In this document: piece after piece, positions 8,654 to 16,981 of the stretch | Numbering within the stretch: the first letter of the stretch is position 1 | Layout: each line of letters begins with the position of its first letter | Assembly (NCBI RefSeq): GCF_024305035.1 | Contig: NZ_JAMWZB010000023.1 | Span: forward strand, 1 to 64,000 | Reading direction: 5' to 3' | From: Algoriphagus sp. | Lineage (GTDB): Bacteria; Bacteroidota; Bacteroidia; Cytophagales; Cyclobacteriaceae | Length of the DNA stretch: 64,000 nt | Made by a program: the position numbers and the translations under genes | Notes under the pieces: model-generated | The model's input: only the letters and a program-made list of their open reading frames with translations | What the model was told of the DNA's origin: nothing | Database searches by the model: none

Positions 8654-8817
8654 GAGGAAGAAATGGTTGCTTTGCGAAATATAGTAGAAATGAATTGTGC
8701 TTTATTCGTGTTCTGTTTGGCTAGGTCTCTAGTGAAAGGCTCCAAGAAACACCCTTTGCGACGTGGTACTATTGCGGGTAATTTTTGTCTTTTCCATGCT
8801 TTAGGGGAGAAAATAAA

Positions 8818-9552
8818 TTATCCCGAGAAAGTATTGTCCAAATGCTGATCCTTGGCTTTGATTTCCTCAAATTCCAAAAACTGCTCCCAAAACTCATTTT
8901 CCAGAAGTGCAGCCCGTAAATACAGCTTTTCCTTTTTGATTGGATGGACAAAAACCAAATTAAAAGCATGCAGATTGATGCTGGCGTCGGGATTGGGCTT
9001 GGCAAACCCATACTTTAGATCTCCTCGGATCGGACATCCCATCGAGGCTAATTGCACGCGAATCTGATGCGGGCGACCGGAGACAGGCCGGACCTCAAGT
9101 AGCCAGTGGTCGTTGAGTTTGCCGAGAGTCTTGTAGTTGAGTTCGGCTTTTTGTGAACCCGGTACTTCTCGCTCATGCGCCGTGACGATGTTTTTGTTTT
9201 CGTCTTTGGTCAACCAATGGGTGAGTTTGCCCATTTCCTCCTGAGGACGTTTTTTAACCACCGCCCAGTAAACCTTATGAATATCCCGCTTGCGGAAAAG
9301 CTCCATCATGCGCTCCAAGCCTTTGCTGGTCCGGGCAAAAACCACCAAACCGCTTACCGGCCGATCCAATCGATGTACGGGATGCAAAAAAACCGCTCCA
9401 GGCTTATCGTATTTTTTGGCGATATAATCCTTGCAATAATCGGTGAGCGTTTTGTCTCCGGTTTTGTCCCCTTGGACCAGAATTCCCGCGGCTTTATTGA
9501 CCACGAGTAAATGATTGTCTTCGTAAACGACGTTGAAGGGCTTCTTTTTCAT
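8818..9552 (-). CDS. RluA-family pseudouridine synthase
   Basis: RNA pseudouridine synthase of the RluA/RluC/RluD family. With the start at 9552 (MKKKPFNVVYEDNH) it has 244 residues; the frame extends upstream but that part overlaps the promoter. The catalytic aspartate is Asp63 in HRLDRPVSG, and the RPVSGRPHQIRVQL segment is the family's RNA-binding block. There is no N-terminal S4 domain, as in the short single-domain forms. Target RNA cannot be assigned from sequence. Confidence 0.88.
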   Translation of the reverse strand: MKKKPFNVVYEDNHLLVVNKAAGILVQGDKTGDKTLTDYCKDYIAKKYDKPGAVFLHPVHRLDRPVSGLVVFARTSKGLERMMELFRKRDIHKVYWAVVKKRPQEEMGKLTHWLTKDENKNIVTAHEREVPGSQKAELNYKTLGKLNDHWLLEVRPVSGRPHQIRVQLASMGCPIRGDLKYGFAKPNPDASINLHAFNLVFVHPIKKEKLYLRAALLENEFWEQFLEFEEIKAKDQHLDNTFSG

Positions 9553-9560
9553 AACTTTTG

Positions 9561-9568
9561 CAAAGGTA
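9561..9568 (-). promoter_or_regulatory. -7 element upstream of the pseudouridine synthase
   Basis: TACCTTTG on the minus strand, an exact TAnnTTTG match, nine bases upstream of the chosen ATG at 9552. No clear -33 TTG at the expected distance. It supports the shorter start. Confidence 0.45.
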
Positions 9569-9661
9569 GGGAATTTGTGGGGGAGTAATTGACAGACTTC
9601 TTTTTTACCCAAGAAATGTTAATTATTATTTTGTATGTTAGTCGTTTAAATCCAGGACTCT

Positions 9662-10846
9662 ATGAAGTTACTATTGATTATTTCAGCCCTTTTTTTGATT
9701 TTTTCCTGTTCACCTTCACAAAAAGAAGAAAACACGAATCTCCGCACACCTCAGGTAACGCTCGAAAAGACTGACTCTGTTGTTGTCAAGGATATTTTGG
9801 CGACTGTATTTTTATTTCAGGGGAAGATAGACAATCGTTTCATTTTTAGAGATCTGGCATCTTCCGAAGTTTATGTTTTTGATGAAAAGGGAACGTTTTT
9901 GAATCAGTGGAATAAGGAAGGTGATGTTCCAGGCAAGTTTTCCATGTCTTCTGGGAACTTTCACTTTGACCGAGAAGGTCGTGCCGTGGTACTGGATATC
10001 ATGCATGGATTAAAAGTCTTGGAATTGGATGGAGATGTGGTGCAGGATTTTAATATCTACCAAAATCAAGTTAGTCTTGCTGGGGGATTTTCACTTTTTG
10101 ATAGTGAACAATTAATGGAGAAAAATGGCCAAGAATATTTGCTTTATTCATTAGATATCATCGAAGAATACGATGGGGAATACAATCCGGAGTTTCTGAA
10201 AGAAAGAAAAAATCTCTTGCTGACTAATCTGAAAACCAATGAAACAGAAAAACTTATTTCTTTTCCTGAGGACTCTCAATTTCGGAATGGACAAGTCTTC
10301 TATTTTCGGGATTTCAGACCGATTTTTCATTATGATCAAAAGCAAGAAAAGTTGTATTTGATGTTTCAAGGTGAAAATATTCTTTATACCTATGATTGGT
10401 CCGGAGATCAGCCACAACTGGTCGAGTCAAAGGATCTACAACTTGAAGGTTTTGAACGAGCTGAGGGTTTTGAGCCTGGTTCTATTCAGCTTGGAAAGTT
10501 TTCCGATTTTAAGAAAAGGCCATTTCCTTCCAGCATTCTTAATTTAACAACGTATGGGCCCAATTTGCTGATTAGCTACGCTGGGACTCCTCAGGACAAA
10601 TCAGCTATTGCAAGGGTTGTGAATGGTGAAGCCTCTAATGAAACAATGACTAAATTGAGAAATGAAACTCCTGCTGGAATTATGCTCTTGCGGCCTGATG
10701 GGGAGCTTATTCCTGTGGACTTTCCTCCCATGCATTACGGAAGCTTTAAAGTAATTGGAGACGATATTTATTGGATGAAAAAGCCCAATCCCGAAGAAGA
10801 AGCTGAAGAATTTACGGTCTATTGGGGAAAGCTTCGAATTGAGTGA
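9662..10846 (+). CDS. DUF4221 lipoprotein, probable six-bladed beta-propeller
   Basis: A 394-residue envelope lipoprotein. The signal peptide ends in a lipobox (IFSC, Cys16). The rest, with repeated short beta-strand segments such as VYVFDEKGTFL and VLELDGDVV, looks like the DUF4221 / 6-bladed propeller lipoproteins that are numerous in Cytophagales. No enzymatic motif is visible and the function is unknown. The gene is alone on its strand and its stop lies one base from the stop of the converging ypdA. Confidence 0.75.
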   Translation: MKLLLIISALFLIFSCSPSQKEENTNLRTPQVTLEKTDSVVVKDILATVFLFQGKIDNRFIFRDLASSEVYVFDEKGTFLNQWNKEGDVPGKFSMSSGNFHFDREGRAVVLDIMHGLKVLELDGDVVQDFNIYQNQVSLAGGFSLFDSEQLMEKNGQEYLLYSLDIIEEYDGEYNPEFLKERKNLLLTNLKTNETEKLISFPEDSQFRNGQVFYFRDFRPIFHYDQKQEKLYLMFQGENILYTYDWSGDQPQLVESKDLQLEGFERAEGFEPGSIQLGKFSDFKKRPFPSSILNLTTYGPNLLISYAGTPQDKSAIARVVNGEASNETMTKLRNETPAGIMLLRPDGELIPVDFPPMHYGSFKVIGDDIYWMKKPNPEEEAEEFTVYWGKLRIE

Positions 10847-10847
10847 T

Positions 10848-11822
10848 TTAGCTTAGTTTTTTTGCAATATCTCCCATGATCGACTCGGCATGCACAATGG
10901 AGTTTTCGATGAAAAACTCCCGTGTATTCAATCCTCCGCAGACCACTCCTGCAAGATAAACGCCGGGCACATTGGATTCCTGATTGGCTTGGTCGTAGCA
11001 AGGCTGGCGCTTTTCGTCCAGCGACAATTCTACGCCCAACTGATCCAAAAGTGCAAAATTGGGTTTGTAGCCCGTCATGGCCAGTACAAAGTCGTTTTCG
11101 ATCGTGACCTCACCCTCGGGAGTCGAGATGACTACTTCTTTTTCCCGGATTTCCTTGACTTTGGAGCGGATAAAGGCCTTGATGCTTCCTTCCTTGATGC
11201 GGTTCATGATGTCAGGGCGAACCCAGTATTTTACATTATCATCCACTTCATCGCCGAGCAAAACCATACTTACCTTAGCTCCTTTGCGCCAAGTTTCCAA
11301 TGCGGCATCCACGGCCGAATTGGCCCCACCGACCACTAAAACTTTTTGGGCGATAAATGGCCAGGGCTCCTTATAATAATGCATCACTTTGGGGAGATCT
11401 TCGCCGGGAACATTCATTAAGTTGGGCAAATCATAAAAACCGGTGGCCAGGACGATTTTCCGGGTTTGGTAATTACCTTTTTCTGTGGTGATCAGAAAAT
11501 TTTCCCCAGATTTCTCCAAGGTTTTTACCCCTTCGTAGAGATTGACTTTAAGCTGAAAATGGGAATAAATGCGACGGTAATATTCTAAGGCCTCCGTGCG
11601 GGTAGGCTTATTTTCGATGGACATAAACGGAATCCCTGCCATTTCCAAGCGATCCGAAGTGGAAAAAAATCGCATATTGATCGGATAATTGTAAATGGAA
11701 TTGGTCAAAGCACCTTTCTCCAAAATCAAATAATCCAAGCCGTTTTTTTGGGCTTCCACACCACAGGCGAGTCCGATGGGACCTCCGCCCACGATAATGA
11801 CATCAAAAATTTTTTCGCTCAT
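10848..11822 (-). CDS. ypdA: YpdA-family bacillithiol disulfide reductase
   Basis: FAD/NADPH-dependent flavoprotein of 324 residues, thought to reduce oxidised bacillithiol (BSSB) to bacillithiol. The FAD-binding GGGPIG is at 12-17, a second nucleotide-binding VVGGANSAVDAALE lies mid-protein, and the NSIYNYPINMRFFSTSD region is typical of YpdA and differs from thioredoxin reductase: no redox CxxC is present. The bacillithiol-synthesis gene bshC at 53.2 kb supports the assignment. The start overlaps the stop of the NRDE gene (ATGA), so the two are translationally coupled. Confidence 0.88.
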   Translation of the reverse strand: MSEKIFDVIIVGGGPIGLACGVEAQKNGLDYLILEKGALTNSIYNYPINMRFFSTSDRLEMAGIPFMSIENKPTRTEALEYYRRIYSHFQLKVNLYEGVKTLEKSGENFLITTEKGNYQTRKIVLATGFYDLPNLMNVPGEDLPKVMHYYKEPWPFIAQKVLVVGGANSAVDAALETWRKGAKVSMVLLGDEVDDNVKYWVRPDIMNRIKEGSIKAFIRSKVKEIREKEVVISTPEGEVTIENDFVLAMTGYKPNFALLDQLGVELSLDEKRQPCYDQANQESNVPGVYLAGVVCGGLNTREFFIENSIVHAESIMGDIAKKLS

Positions 11823-12583
11823 TTCTTTTCTAATTTAAATTGCTCAAGCGCGTCGCTGAAGATTTGCTCGTTCCATTCATAGCTTCTTTCAGTAATAGAA
11901 ATATCTCCCGATTTGTTCCAAATTATCGAGCTTGCCGAGCGTGTCCCGTAGTTTCCATTGGCTCGAATGAGTTGGGCAGAAAGTGCGATTTCCAGATCTT
12001 TGGGTGCTCCGGTGTTGGGAAGCTTTTCTAGAGGATAGGTTTCTTTCGACTTTAGGATTTCTAACAGGGCTGCATGAGAAAATTCAGTATCCAGAGTCCT
12101 TTCAAGTTGGTTTTTTGCCAATTCGGTTTTTGGCCAAGGCTCATCCATCAGTCCATTGCTCAAGCCATAAAGTCCAGGCTGAACCTCTTTTATTCCGGTT
12201 CCAAAATTACTCAAATAGAAAAGGTCTTGCCCATCTGAAACGAGTAGATTAAATCCTTCGTAGCGATCGTTTTCTTTTTCGATCTCCTTTAAATAATCCT
12301 TTGGAGCGATGGAGTCCTCCAAAAAATCCTTCACCAGTTTGCCCCGACTAATTTCACCATAACCCATTTTTCGGAAATCCCGAAAATTGGTCAGCAGAGA
12401 CCAGCGCCCATTGGGATGAAAACCCATCCAAGTGCCTCCGCTTTTTAGGTCTTTTCCACCAAAAAATCCAGTTTCCCACTGATGCACCTTTGCCGTAGGC
12501 CGCTCAAAAAACTCATCCCTATTGGCCGAGATGATTAAGGGATAGTCAGATTGTTCTTTCCAAGAAAAGGCTACAAGGCACAT
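11819..12583 (-). CDS. NRDE (TANGO2-like) family protein
   Basis: A 254-residue protein of the NRDE/TANGO2 family. It opens MCLVAF with Cys2 and carries the naming motif NRDE at 21-24 (SANRDEFFERP), then GGTWMGFHPNGRW. The family resembles N-terminal-nucleophile hydrolases, with Cys2 as the candidate nucleophile after removal of Met1; eukaryotic TANGO2 has been linked to haem and lipid metabolism, but bacterial roles are not settled. Upstream and coupled to ypdA. Confidence 0.85.
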   Translation of the reverse strand: MCLVAFSWKEQSDYPLIISANRDEFFERPTAKVHQWETGFFGGKDLKSGGTWMGFHPNGRWSLLTNFRDFRKMGYGEISRGKLVKDFLEDSIAPKDYLKEIEKENDRYEGFNLLVSDGQDLFYLSNFGTGIKEVQPGLYGLSNGLMDEPWPKTELAKNQLERTLDTEFSHAALLEILKSKETYPLEKLPNTGAPKDLEIALSAQLIRANGNYGTRSASSIIWNKSGDISITERSYEWNEQIFSDALEQFKLEKK

Positions 12584-12599
12584 GGCTTAAAGATAAAAT

Positions 12600-12622
12600 A
12601 AAGGCCGGAAAAACCGGCCTTT
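12600..12622 (-). terminator. Terminator downstream of the old yellow enzyme gene
   Basis: AAAGGCCGG and CCGGCCTTT form a perfect 9-bp stem around a 5-base loop. On the minus strand it follows the stop at 12631 and is trailed by TATTTTATC. It separates the alkene reductase from the NRDE-ypdA pair. Confidence 0.8.
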
Positions 12623-12630
12623 GAGGTGAA

Positions 12631-13737
12631 TTAATCAACTTTTGCCTCTTCGAGGCTCGGGTAATCGGTATATCCTTTTTCACCGGGAGTGTAAAAGGTT
12701 TCTTGGTCCCAATCTGCCAACGATGCATTTTGCGCAAAGCGTTCCGGCAAGTCTGGATTGGAGATGAAGGGTTTTCCGAACGCAACTGCATCAGCTAAAC
12801 CGTCTTCAATTACTTGGTTTCCGCTTTGCTGATCAAAATTGCTATTGATAATCAACGTTCCCTTATACATCGGGCGGTAGCGTTTTGCGATATTGGATTC
12901 CAAAAACGCTACGTCAGAAACATCTGTAAATGGCTCAGATAAATGTAAATAAGCCAGATTGTATTCATTGAGTTTATTCACGATATAATCAAAAGTGGGG
13001 ATGGTCTCCTCATCGGCTTCCATTCCAAAAGCCCCGTGAAGTGATGGGTTTAGACGTAAACCAATGCGGTTTTCGGGCATGACTTCTTTGATTGCATCGA
13101 TGACTTCGAATAAAATTCGAGCCTTATTTTCGATACTTCCCCCATATTGGTCATTCCGCTGATTGGAAGAGTTATTGAAAAATTGATGGAGTAAATAGCC
13201 ATTAGAAGAGTGAATTTCCACTCCGTCAAAACCAGCTTCCATCGCATTTTTAGCTCCATTTTTAAAATCTTCAATGGTTTGCTTGATCTCTTCTAAGGTC
13301 ATTTCTTTCGGAGCGACTGTCTCTTTGAACCCCTGCGGAGTGTAGGATTTGGAATTAGGATTAATTGCCGAAGGGGCATGGGGCAATTCACCATTGTGAA
13401 AGTCAGGGTGCGAAATCCGACCCACATGCCAAAGTTGAATGAAAATATGTCCTCCTTTTTCGTGGACAGCTTCGGTTACTTTTTTCCAACCCTCAACTTG
13501 GGCTTTTGAGTAAATACCTGGCGTATTGATGTAACCGACTGCTTTTTTTGAGATCTGCGATCCTTCAGTGATAATCAAGCCAGCAGATGCCCGCTGTTGG
13601 TAGTAGTCGACATGTATGTCATAAGGGGCATTTTCTGGATTATCTGCCCGACTTCGGGTCATGGGCGCCATAAATACCCGATTTCGTAAATTCAAATCTC
13701 CCATCACTAGCGGAGATAAAAGTGCTTGCTTGCTCAT
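12631..13737 (-). CDS. Old yellow enzyme, NemA-type alkene reductase
   Basis: FMN-dependent NAD(P)H oxidoreductase of 368 residues with a TIM-barrel fold, reducing activated C=C bonds (enones, nitro esters, maleimides). Family landmarks are FMAPMTRSRA near the N-terminus, ITEGSQIS, the substrate-binding LWHVGRISH, and the long SNGYLLHQFFNNSSNQR block. Full normal length. The physiological substrate is unknown; a detoxification role is usual. Flanked by terminators on both sides, hence a single-gene transcript. Confidence 0.92.
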   Translation of the reverse strand: MSKQALLSPLVMGDLNLRNRVFMAPMTRSRADNPENAPYDIHVDYYQQRASAGLIITEGSQISKKAVGYINTPGIYSKAQVEGWKKVTEAVHEKGGHIFIQLWHVGRISHPDFHNGELPHAPSAINPNSKSYTPQGFKETVAPKEMTLEEIKQTIEDFKNGAKNAMEAGFDGVEIHSSNGYLLHQFFNNSSNQRNDQYGGSIENKARILFEVIDAIKEVMPENRIGLRLNPSLHGAFGMEADEETIPTFDYIVNKLNEYNLAYLHLSEPFTDVSDVAFLESNIAKRYRPMYKGTLIINSNFDQQSGNQVIEDGLADAVAFGKPFISNPDLPERFAQNASLADWDQETFYTPGEKGYTDYPSLEEAKVD

Positions 13738-13822
13738 AAAATCTATGTTGGTTTAGCTTTGTAGAATCTATGTCTATACAACTAATTTGGTCCGGGGATA
13801 GTTCGAGAATTGAAAAATAAAA

Positions 13823-13850
13823 AAGCCATCAGGATAATTCCCGATGGCTT
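13823..13850 (-). terminator. Terminator of the subtilase gene
   Basis: AAGCCATC (13823-13830) and GATGGCTT (13843-13850) pair around a 12-base loop that can extend by GG/CC. On the minus strand six Ts follow directly after the stem. It lies about 20 bases beyond the protease stop codon. Confidence 0.85.
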
Positions 13851-13871
13851 GTAATGAAATTTTGAATGGAA

Positions 13872-15401
13872 TTAGAAATTAACCGTCACTTCATTAGAGC
13901 AAGTCGAAGTTCCTGCTTCACATACTCGATAAGTGAGGGTGCCGCCACCACGATTATTGGTTTGGTCGGTATAACTGGTACCGGATACCGTAGCGATTTT
14001 ACTTCCATTTCTGTAGATGTCCACATTTCCGGTGTTTCCAGACCAAGAGAGGTTGGTTCCCCAGCGACCCTTTTCTTTAAATCCATTGGCAGCTAAATCG
14101 ATTGAGGCAGGATTTTCCGGTTCTGGGTCTGGTTGAGGATCAGTTCCTCCTCCGCCATCGGTGGTGCCTAGCGAATAAAGCAAGTGATTGTTTGCAGAAT
14201 TTGCGTTGGTCACTACTCCTTTGGTAGAAGTGGTGCTGATAAAATCATAAACTTCTTGGGCGCTTGCATTTGGATTGGTTTCCAAAAACAAAGCCGCTAC
14301 CCCAGCTACATGAGGAGAAGCCATAGAAGTACCGCTGATAGTATTGGTACTAGTTGTGCTGGTGTACCAAGCGGCTGTAATACCGCTGCCTGGTGCAAAA
14401 ATATCCACACAGCTTCCATAATTAGAAAAACTAGACCGTGCATCGGTATTGGTAGATGATCCCACCGTGTAAGCGTTGGCTGCACTGGAAGGGGAGTAAT
14501 TGCATGCATTTGCATTTGAATTGCCCGCAGCGACCATGACTGGAACCCCAGCATTGTACATTTTGGTGACGGCATCATTTACCGAAGTGCTTGCTCCGCC
14601 TCCCAGAGACATATTAGCGACAGATGGCCCGTTGGCATTAGCTGCCACCCAATCCATTCCAGCAATCACTCCGCTGAATGTCCCTGATCCATTGCAGTCT
14701 AATACTCGTACTGCTACAAGATTGACATTTTTGGCGACGCCGAAAACTGTGCCCCCTACTGTTCCTGCCACGTGAGTGCCATGCCCGTCGCAGTCTTCGG
14801 AGTTTCCTCCAAAGGCATCAAAACCTCGCTGAGCACGCCCCCCAAATTCCACGTGATCGGTACGGATTCCTGTGTCAATAATGTAAGCGGTAACTCCCTG
14901 TCCTGTGGCATTGTAGGTGTAGGATCCATCAAGGGGGAGGTTGGTTTGATCGATCCGGTCGATTCCCCAGGTGGCTTGATTTTGTGTGGTAGAAGATTTT
15001 CTGACTATTCCGTCTGGTTCGATGTAGCTGACTTTTGGGTCACTTTCCATCCTTCGCAGCTGTTCTTGATCAAGCTCAGCGGCAAAGCCAGAAATCAAAC
15101 TTCCATAAACTCGATCAATTTGAGATTCTTCCAAATCATATCGGGCTGCAAAATCATTGGCTACTACTCTCATCCCCGCTTGGGCACTTTCATAGTCTTT
15201 GGTTTTTCTAAACTGAATGGTACTCTCATTCAATACCACAATGTATCGTCCCGGAATAAGCTCTGACTCTTGGTTGTTTACTGCCAAGTCAGCATCCGTC
15301 AAATTAACCGTCTGCTCCGTATCCGTACAGGCAAAAACTGATAATGCGAGACCAAAGAGGAAGAACCATTTGGTCTTGGTGAAATTTCTAAAATGCTTCA
15401 T
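13872..15401 (-). CDS. Secreted subtilisin-like serine protease (S8, proteinase-K type)
   Basis: A 509-residue exported protease. An N-terminal signal ends near VFAC (Cys25, a possible but atypical lipobox). An inhibitor-I9 prodomain (about 50-132, [10 protein letters not shown] through SYIEPDG) should chaperone and block the enzyme until it is removed. The catalytic triad is Asp176 (IIDTG), His207 (DGHGTHVAG) and Ser359 (GTSMASPH), with oxyanion Asn294 (AAGN). A Gly/Asp/Pro linker (about 415-430) leads to an ~80-residue beta-sandwich, fibronectin/Ig-like, with a late Cys pair. No type IX secretion C-terminal signal is evident. Single-gene unit; 192 AT-rich bases upstream. Confidence 0.92.
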   Translation of the reverse strand: MKHFRNFTKTKWFFLFGLALSVFACTDTEQTVNLTDADLAVNNQESELIPGRYIVVLNESTIQFRKTKDYESAQAGMRVVANDFAARYDLEESQIDRVYGSLISGFAAELDQEQLRRMESDPKVSYIEPDGIVRKSSTTQNQATWGIDRIDQTNLPLDGSYTYNATGQGVTAYIIDTGIRTDHVEFGGRAQRGFDAFGGNSEDCDGHGTHVAGTVGGTVFGVAKNVNLVAVRVLDCNGSGTFSGVIAGMDWVAANANGPSVANMSLGGGASTSVNDAVTKMYNAGVPVMVAAGNSNANACNYSPSSAANAYTVGSSTNTDARSSFSNYGSCVDIFAPGSGITAAWYTSTTSTNTISGTSMASPHVAGVAALFLETNPNASAQEVYDFISTTSTKGVVTNANSANNHLLYSLGTTDGGGGTDPQPDPEPENPASIDLAANGFKEKGRWGTNLSWSGNTGNVDIYRNGSKIATVSGTSYTDQTNNRGGGTLTYRVCEAGTSTCSNEVTVNF

Positions 15402-15593
15402 CTTGTTTTAAGTTGATGGTTTAGGATAGTAATTTATATTTAATTTTGAGAAAAAGGTAAAAAATGAAATAAAAATATGTTTAAAATTATTTTGACGAAT
15501 TATATAATGTTTTCATTTACGTTTTTTGGTTTTTTATCTAGGAAAAATGGACTTTCATATTTTTTACGAACTTGATTTTTGATCACCCCAACT

Positions 15594-16472
15594 ATGAACC
15601 CAACCCTAATCCTCATCACTGGTGCCGGTAGTGGCATCGGCAAAGCTCTTGCGAACTATTTTCAGGGCTTAGGATTTTCTATGATTCTCATCGATCGCTC
15701 CGAGCAATCACACGCTGAAAATTTCTGTTCAAGAAATGCATAAGCCGGTTTCTCCTTTGATTCATGCTGCCGCCGTTTTGCAACCAGGTTTTATGACTGA
15801 TTTTGATCTATCCTCGATTGACTTTCATCTAAACATCAATGCCAAGGCATGTATGCTAGGCAGTACGTTGCTAGGTAAGGAGATGAAATCGAGCATGACT
15901 AAAGCGACACACAGCGGGATGATTAGAATTGCGAGATTCCATCCGACCACTAAAAACAAATTATAATCGGATGAAATCGAGCACGACGTACCCGTCACAC
16001 ACCGGGATGATTAAAATTGCGAGATTCCATATGACCTCTGAGAAACAAATTATAAACAGATGAAAAATCAAGAGTTTGGACATAACTATTACCATGTCTT
16101 CTTTGGCGGGCTTGGCTCCAATTCCAGGTTTGAATTTGGCTACAGCCTCCAAGTTTGCAGTTCGTGGATTTTCGATGGTCATCCCTTAGGAGCTGAAAGA
16201 TTATGGCGTGGAAGTATCATTTCTTTGTCCTGACTTGGTGGATACACCTATGCTGGATTTGCAGCTTCAGTTTTCGGATGAGGCAGCCTTGTCTTTTAGT
16301 GGCTCCTCAAAGGTTCTAAGGGTAGAAGAAGTGCGGATGCGATACTAAAACTGATGAAAAAGCCACAACCTCTGGCGTGTATCCCAAAAAGGAGAGGTTG
16401 GCTGGCTAAAATTGCCGGAAGCTGGCCCCTTAGGGCTGATGTTTTTAAGGAAAAGTTCCATCAAAAAGGATA
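15594..16472 (+). pseudogene. SDR oxidoreductase pseudogene split by two repeat units
   Basis: Remains of a short-chain dehydrogenase different from the one at 2584. The 5' piece reads MNPTLILITGAGSGIG and stops at 15743. A shifted frame then gives HAAAVLQPGF and NINAKA up to GKEMK at 15888, with roughly 40 codons missing between the pieces. At the ATGAAA encoding that MK, 177 bp of tandem repeat are inserted. After them SSLAGLAPIPG, TASKFAVRGF, a stop, ELKDYGVEVS and CPDLVDTPM continue to 16472 with a further frameshift. The catalytic YxxxK tyrosine reads as Ala. Several independent lesions show it is dead. Confidence 0.88.
15883..16059 (+). repeat. ATGAAA-bounded dispersed repeat, two tandem units
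   Basis: Unit 1 is 15883-15970 (88 bp) and unit 2 is 15971-16059 (89 bp); ATGAAA resumes at 16060. Both open with ATGAAATCGAGCA and contain TTGCGAGATTCCAT. Removing 177 bp rejoins GGTAAGGAG-ATGAAA-AATCAAGAG and restores the line of the SDR pseudogene, so this locus shows the element as an insertion at an ATGAAA. Confidence 0.88.
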
Positions 16473-16528
16473 AAATAGAATAAATGTGATGCATAAAAGA
16501 TGTTATTCAGGCATTTAAGATTTTTTAA

Positions 16529-16597
16529 TACGATAATTATCGTACTTTTTTTGAAATTACGATATGCTTCGTATAACTTTGTACGAAAGCTATCGTA
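16529..16597 (+). promoter_or_regulatory. BlaI-type operators (three) around the blaI promoter
   Basis: Three palindromes of identical design, TACGA-N6-TCGTA, lie at 16529-16544 (a perfect 16-bp palindrome), 16558-16573 and 16582-16597. The promoter is interleaved: TTTG at 16549-16552, 21 bases, then TAACTTTG at 16574-16581, matching the Bacteroidota -33/-7 pattern. Box 2 fills the spacer and box 3 covers the expected start site, so bound repressor should exclude RNA polymerase. This implies autoregulation of the BlaI-M56 pair. Confidence 0.8.
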
Positions 16598-16606
16598 TAA
16601 TGCGTT

Positions 16607-16981
16607 ATGAATAAACCCACCGAAGCAGAATTAGAAATTCTTTCACTCCTCTGGGAGATGAAAGAAGCCAGTGTCCGGCAAGTCCACGAGCGATTGGCTG
16701 AAACTAAGGAGACCGGTTACACTACGACCTTGAAAATCATGCAAATCATGCATGCCAAAGGATTGCTGGAAAGAGATGATCAGAGTCGATCTCACATCTA
16801 TCGGGCCAAGATCAAAAAAGGGGACACTCAAAAGTCCCTGCTGAAAAATCTGATGACCACCGCTTTCGGAGGCTCTGCAAAAAATTTGGTCATGCAGGCC
16901 TTGGGTCAGGATAATCCTTCTCGTGAGGAACTGGACGAAATTCGCGCGTTTTTGGATGATTTAGAACAAAAGAAATCATGA
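16607..16981 (+). CDS. BlaI/MecI-family transcriptional repressor
   Basis: A 124-residue winged-helix repressor of the BlaI/MecI/CopY family. The N-terminal domain contains PTEAELEILSLLWE and a recognition-helix region ending TTLKIMQIMHAKGLL; the C-terminal ~45 residues form the dimerisation part, where family members are cut on induction. Its own promoter carries three palindromic operators. The stop overlaps the start of the M56 gene (ATGA), the standard arrangement of a repressor with its sensor protease. The inducing signal need not be a beta-lactam: no beta-lactamase gene is near and the partner lacks a penicillin-binding sensor domain. Confidence 0.9.
   Translation: MNKPTEAELEILSLLWEMKEASVRQVHERLAETKETGYTTTLKIMQIMHAKGLLERDDQSRSHIYRAKIKKGDTQKSLLKNLMTTAFGGSAKNLVMQALGQDNPSREELDEIRAFLDDLEQKKS

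Noticed and set aside
15736-15966. 76-codon frame that could pass as a small gene
   Set aside because: Its first 50 codons are the middle of an SDR enzyme and the rest is translated repeat DNA; it belongs to the pseudogene.
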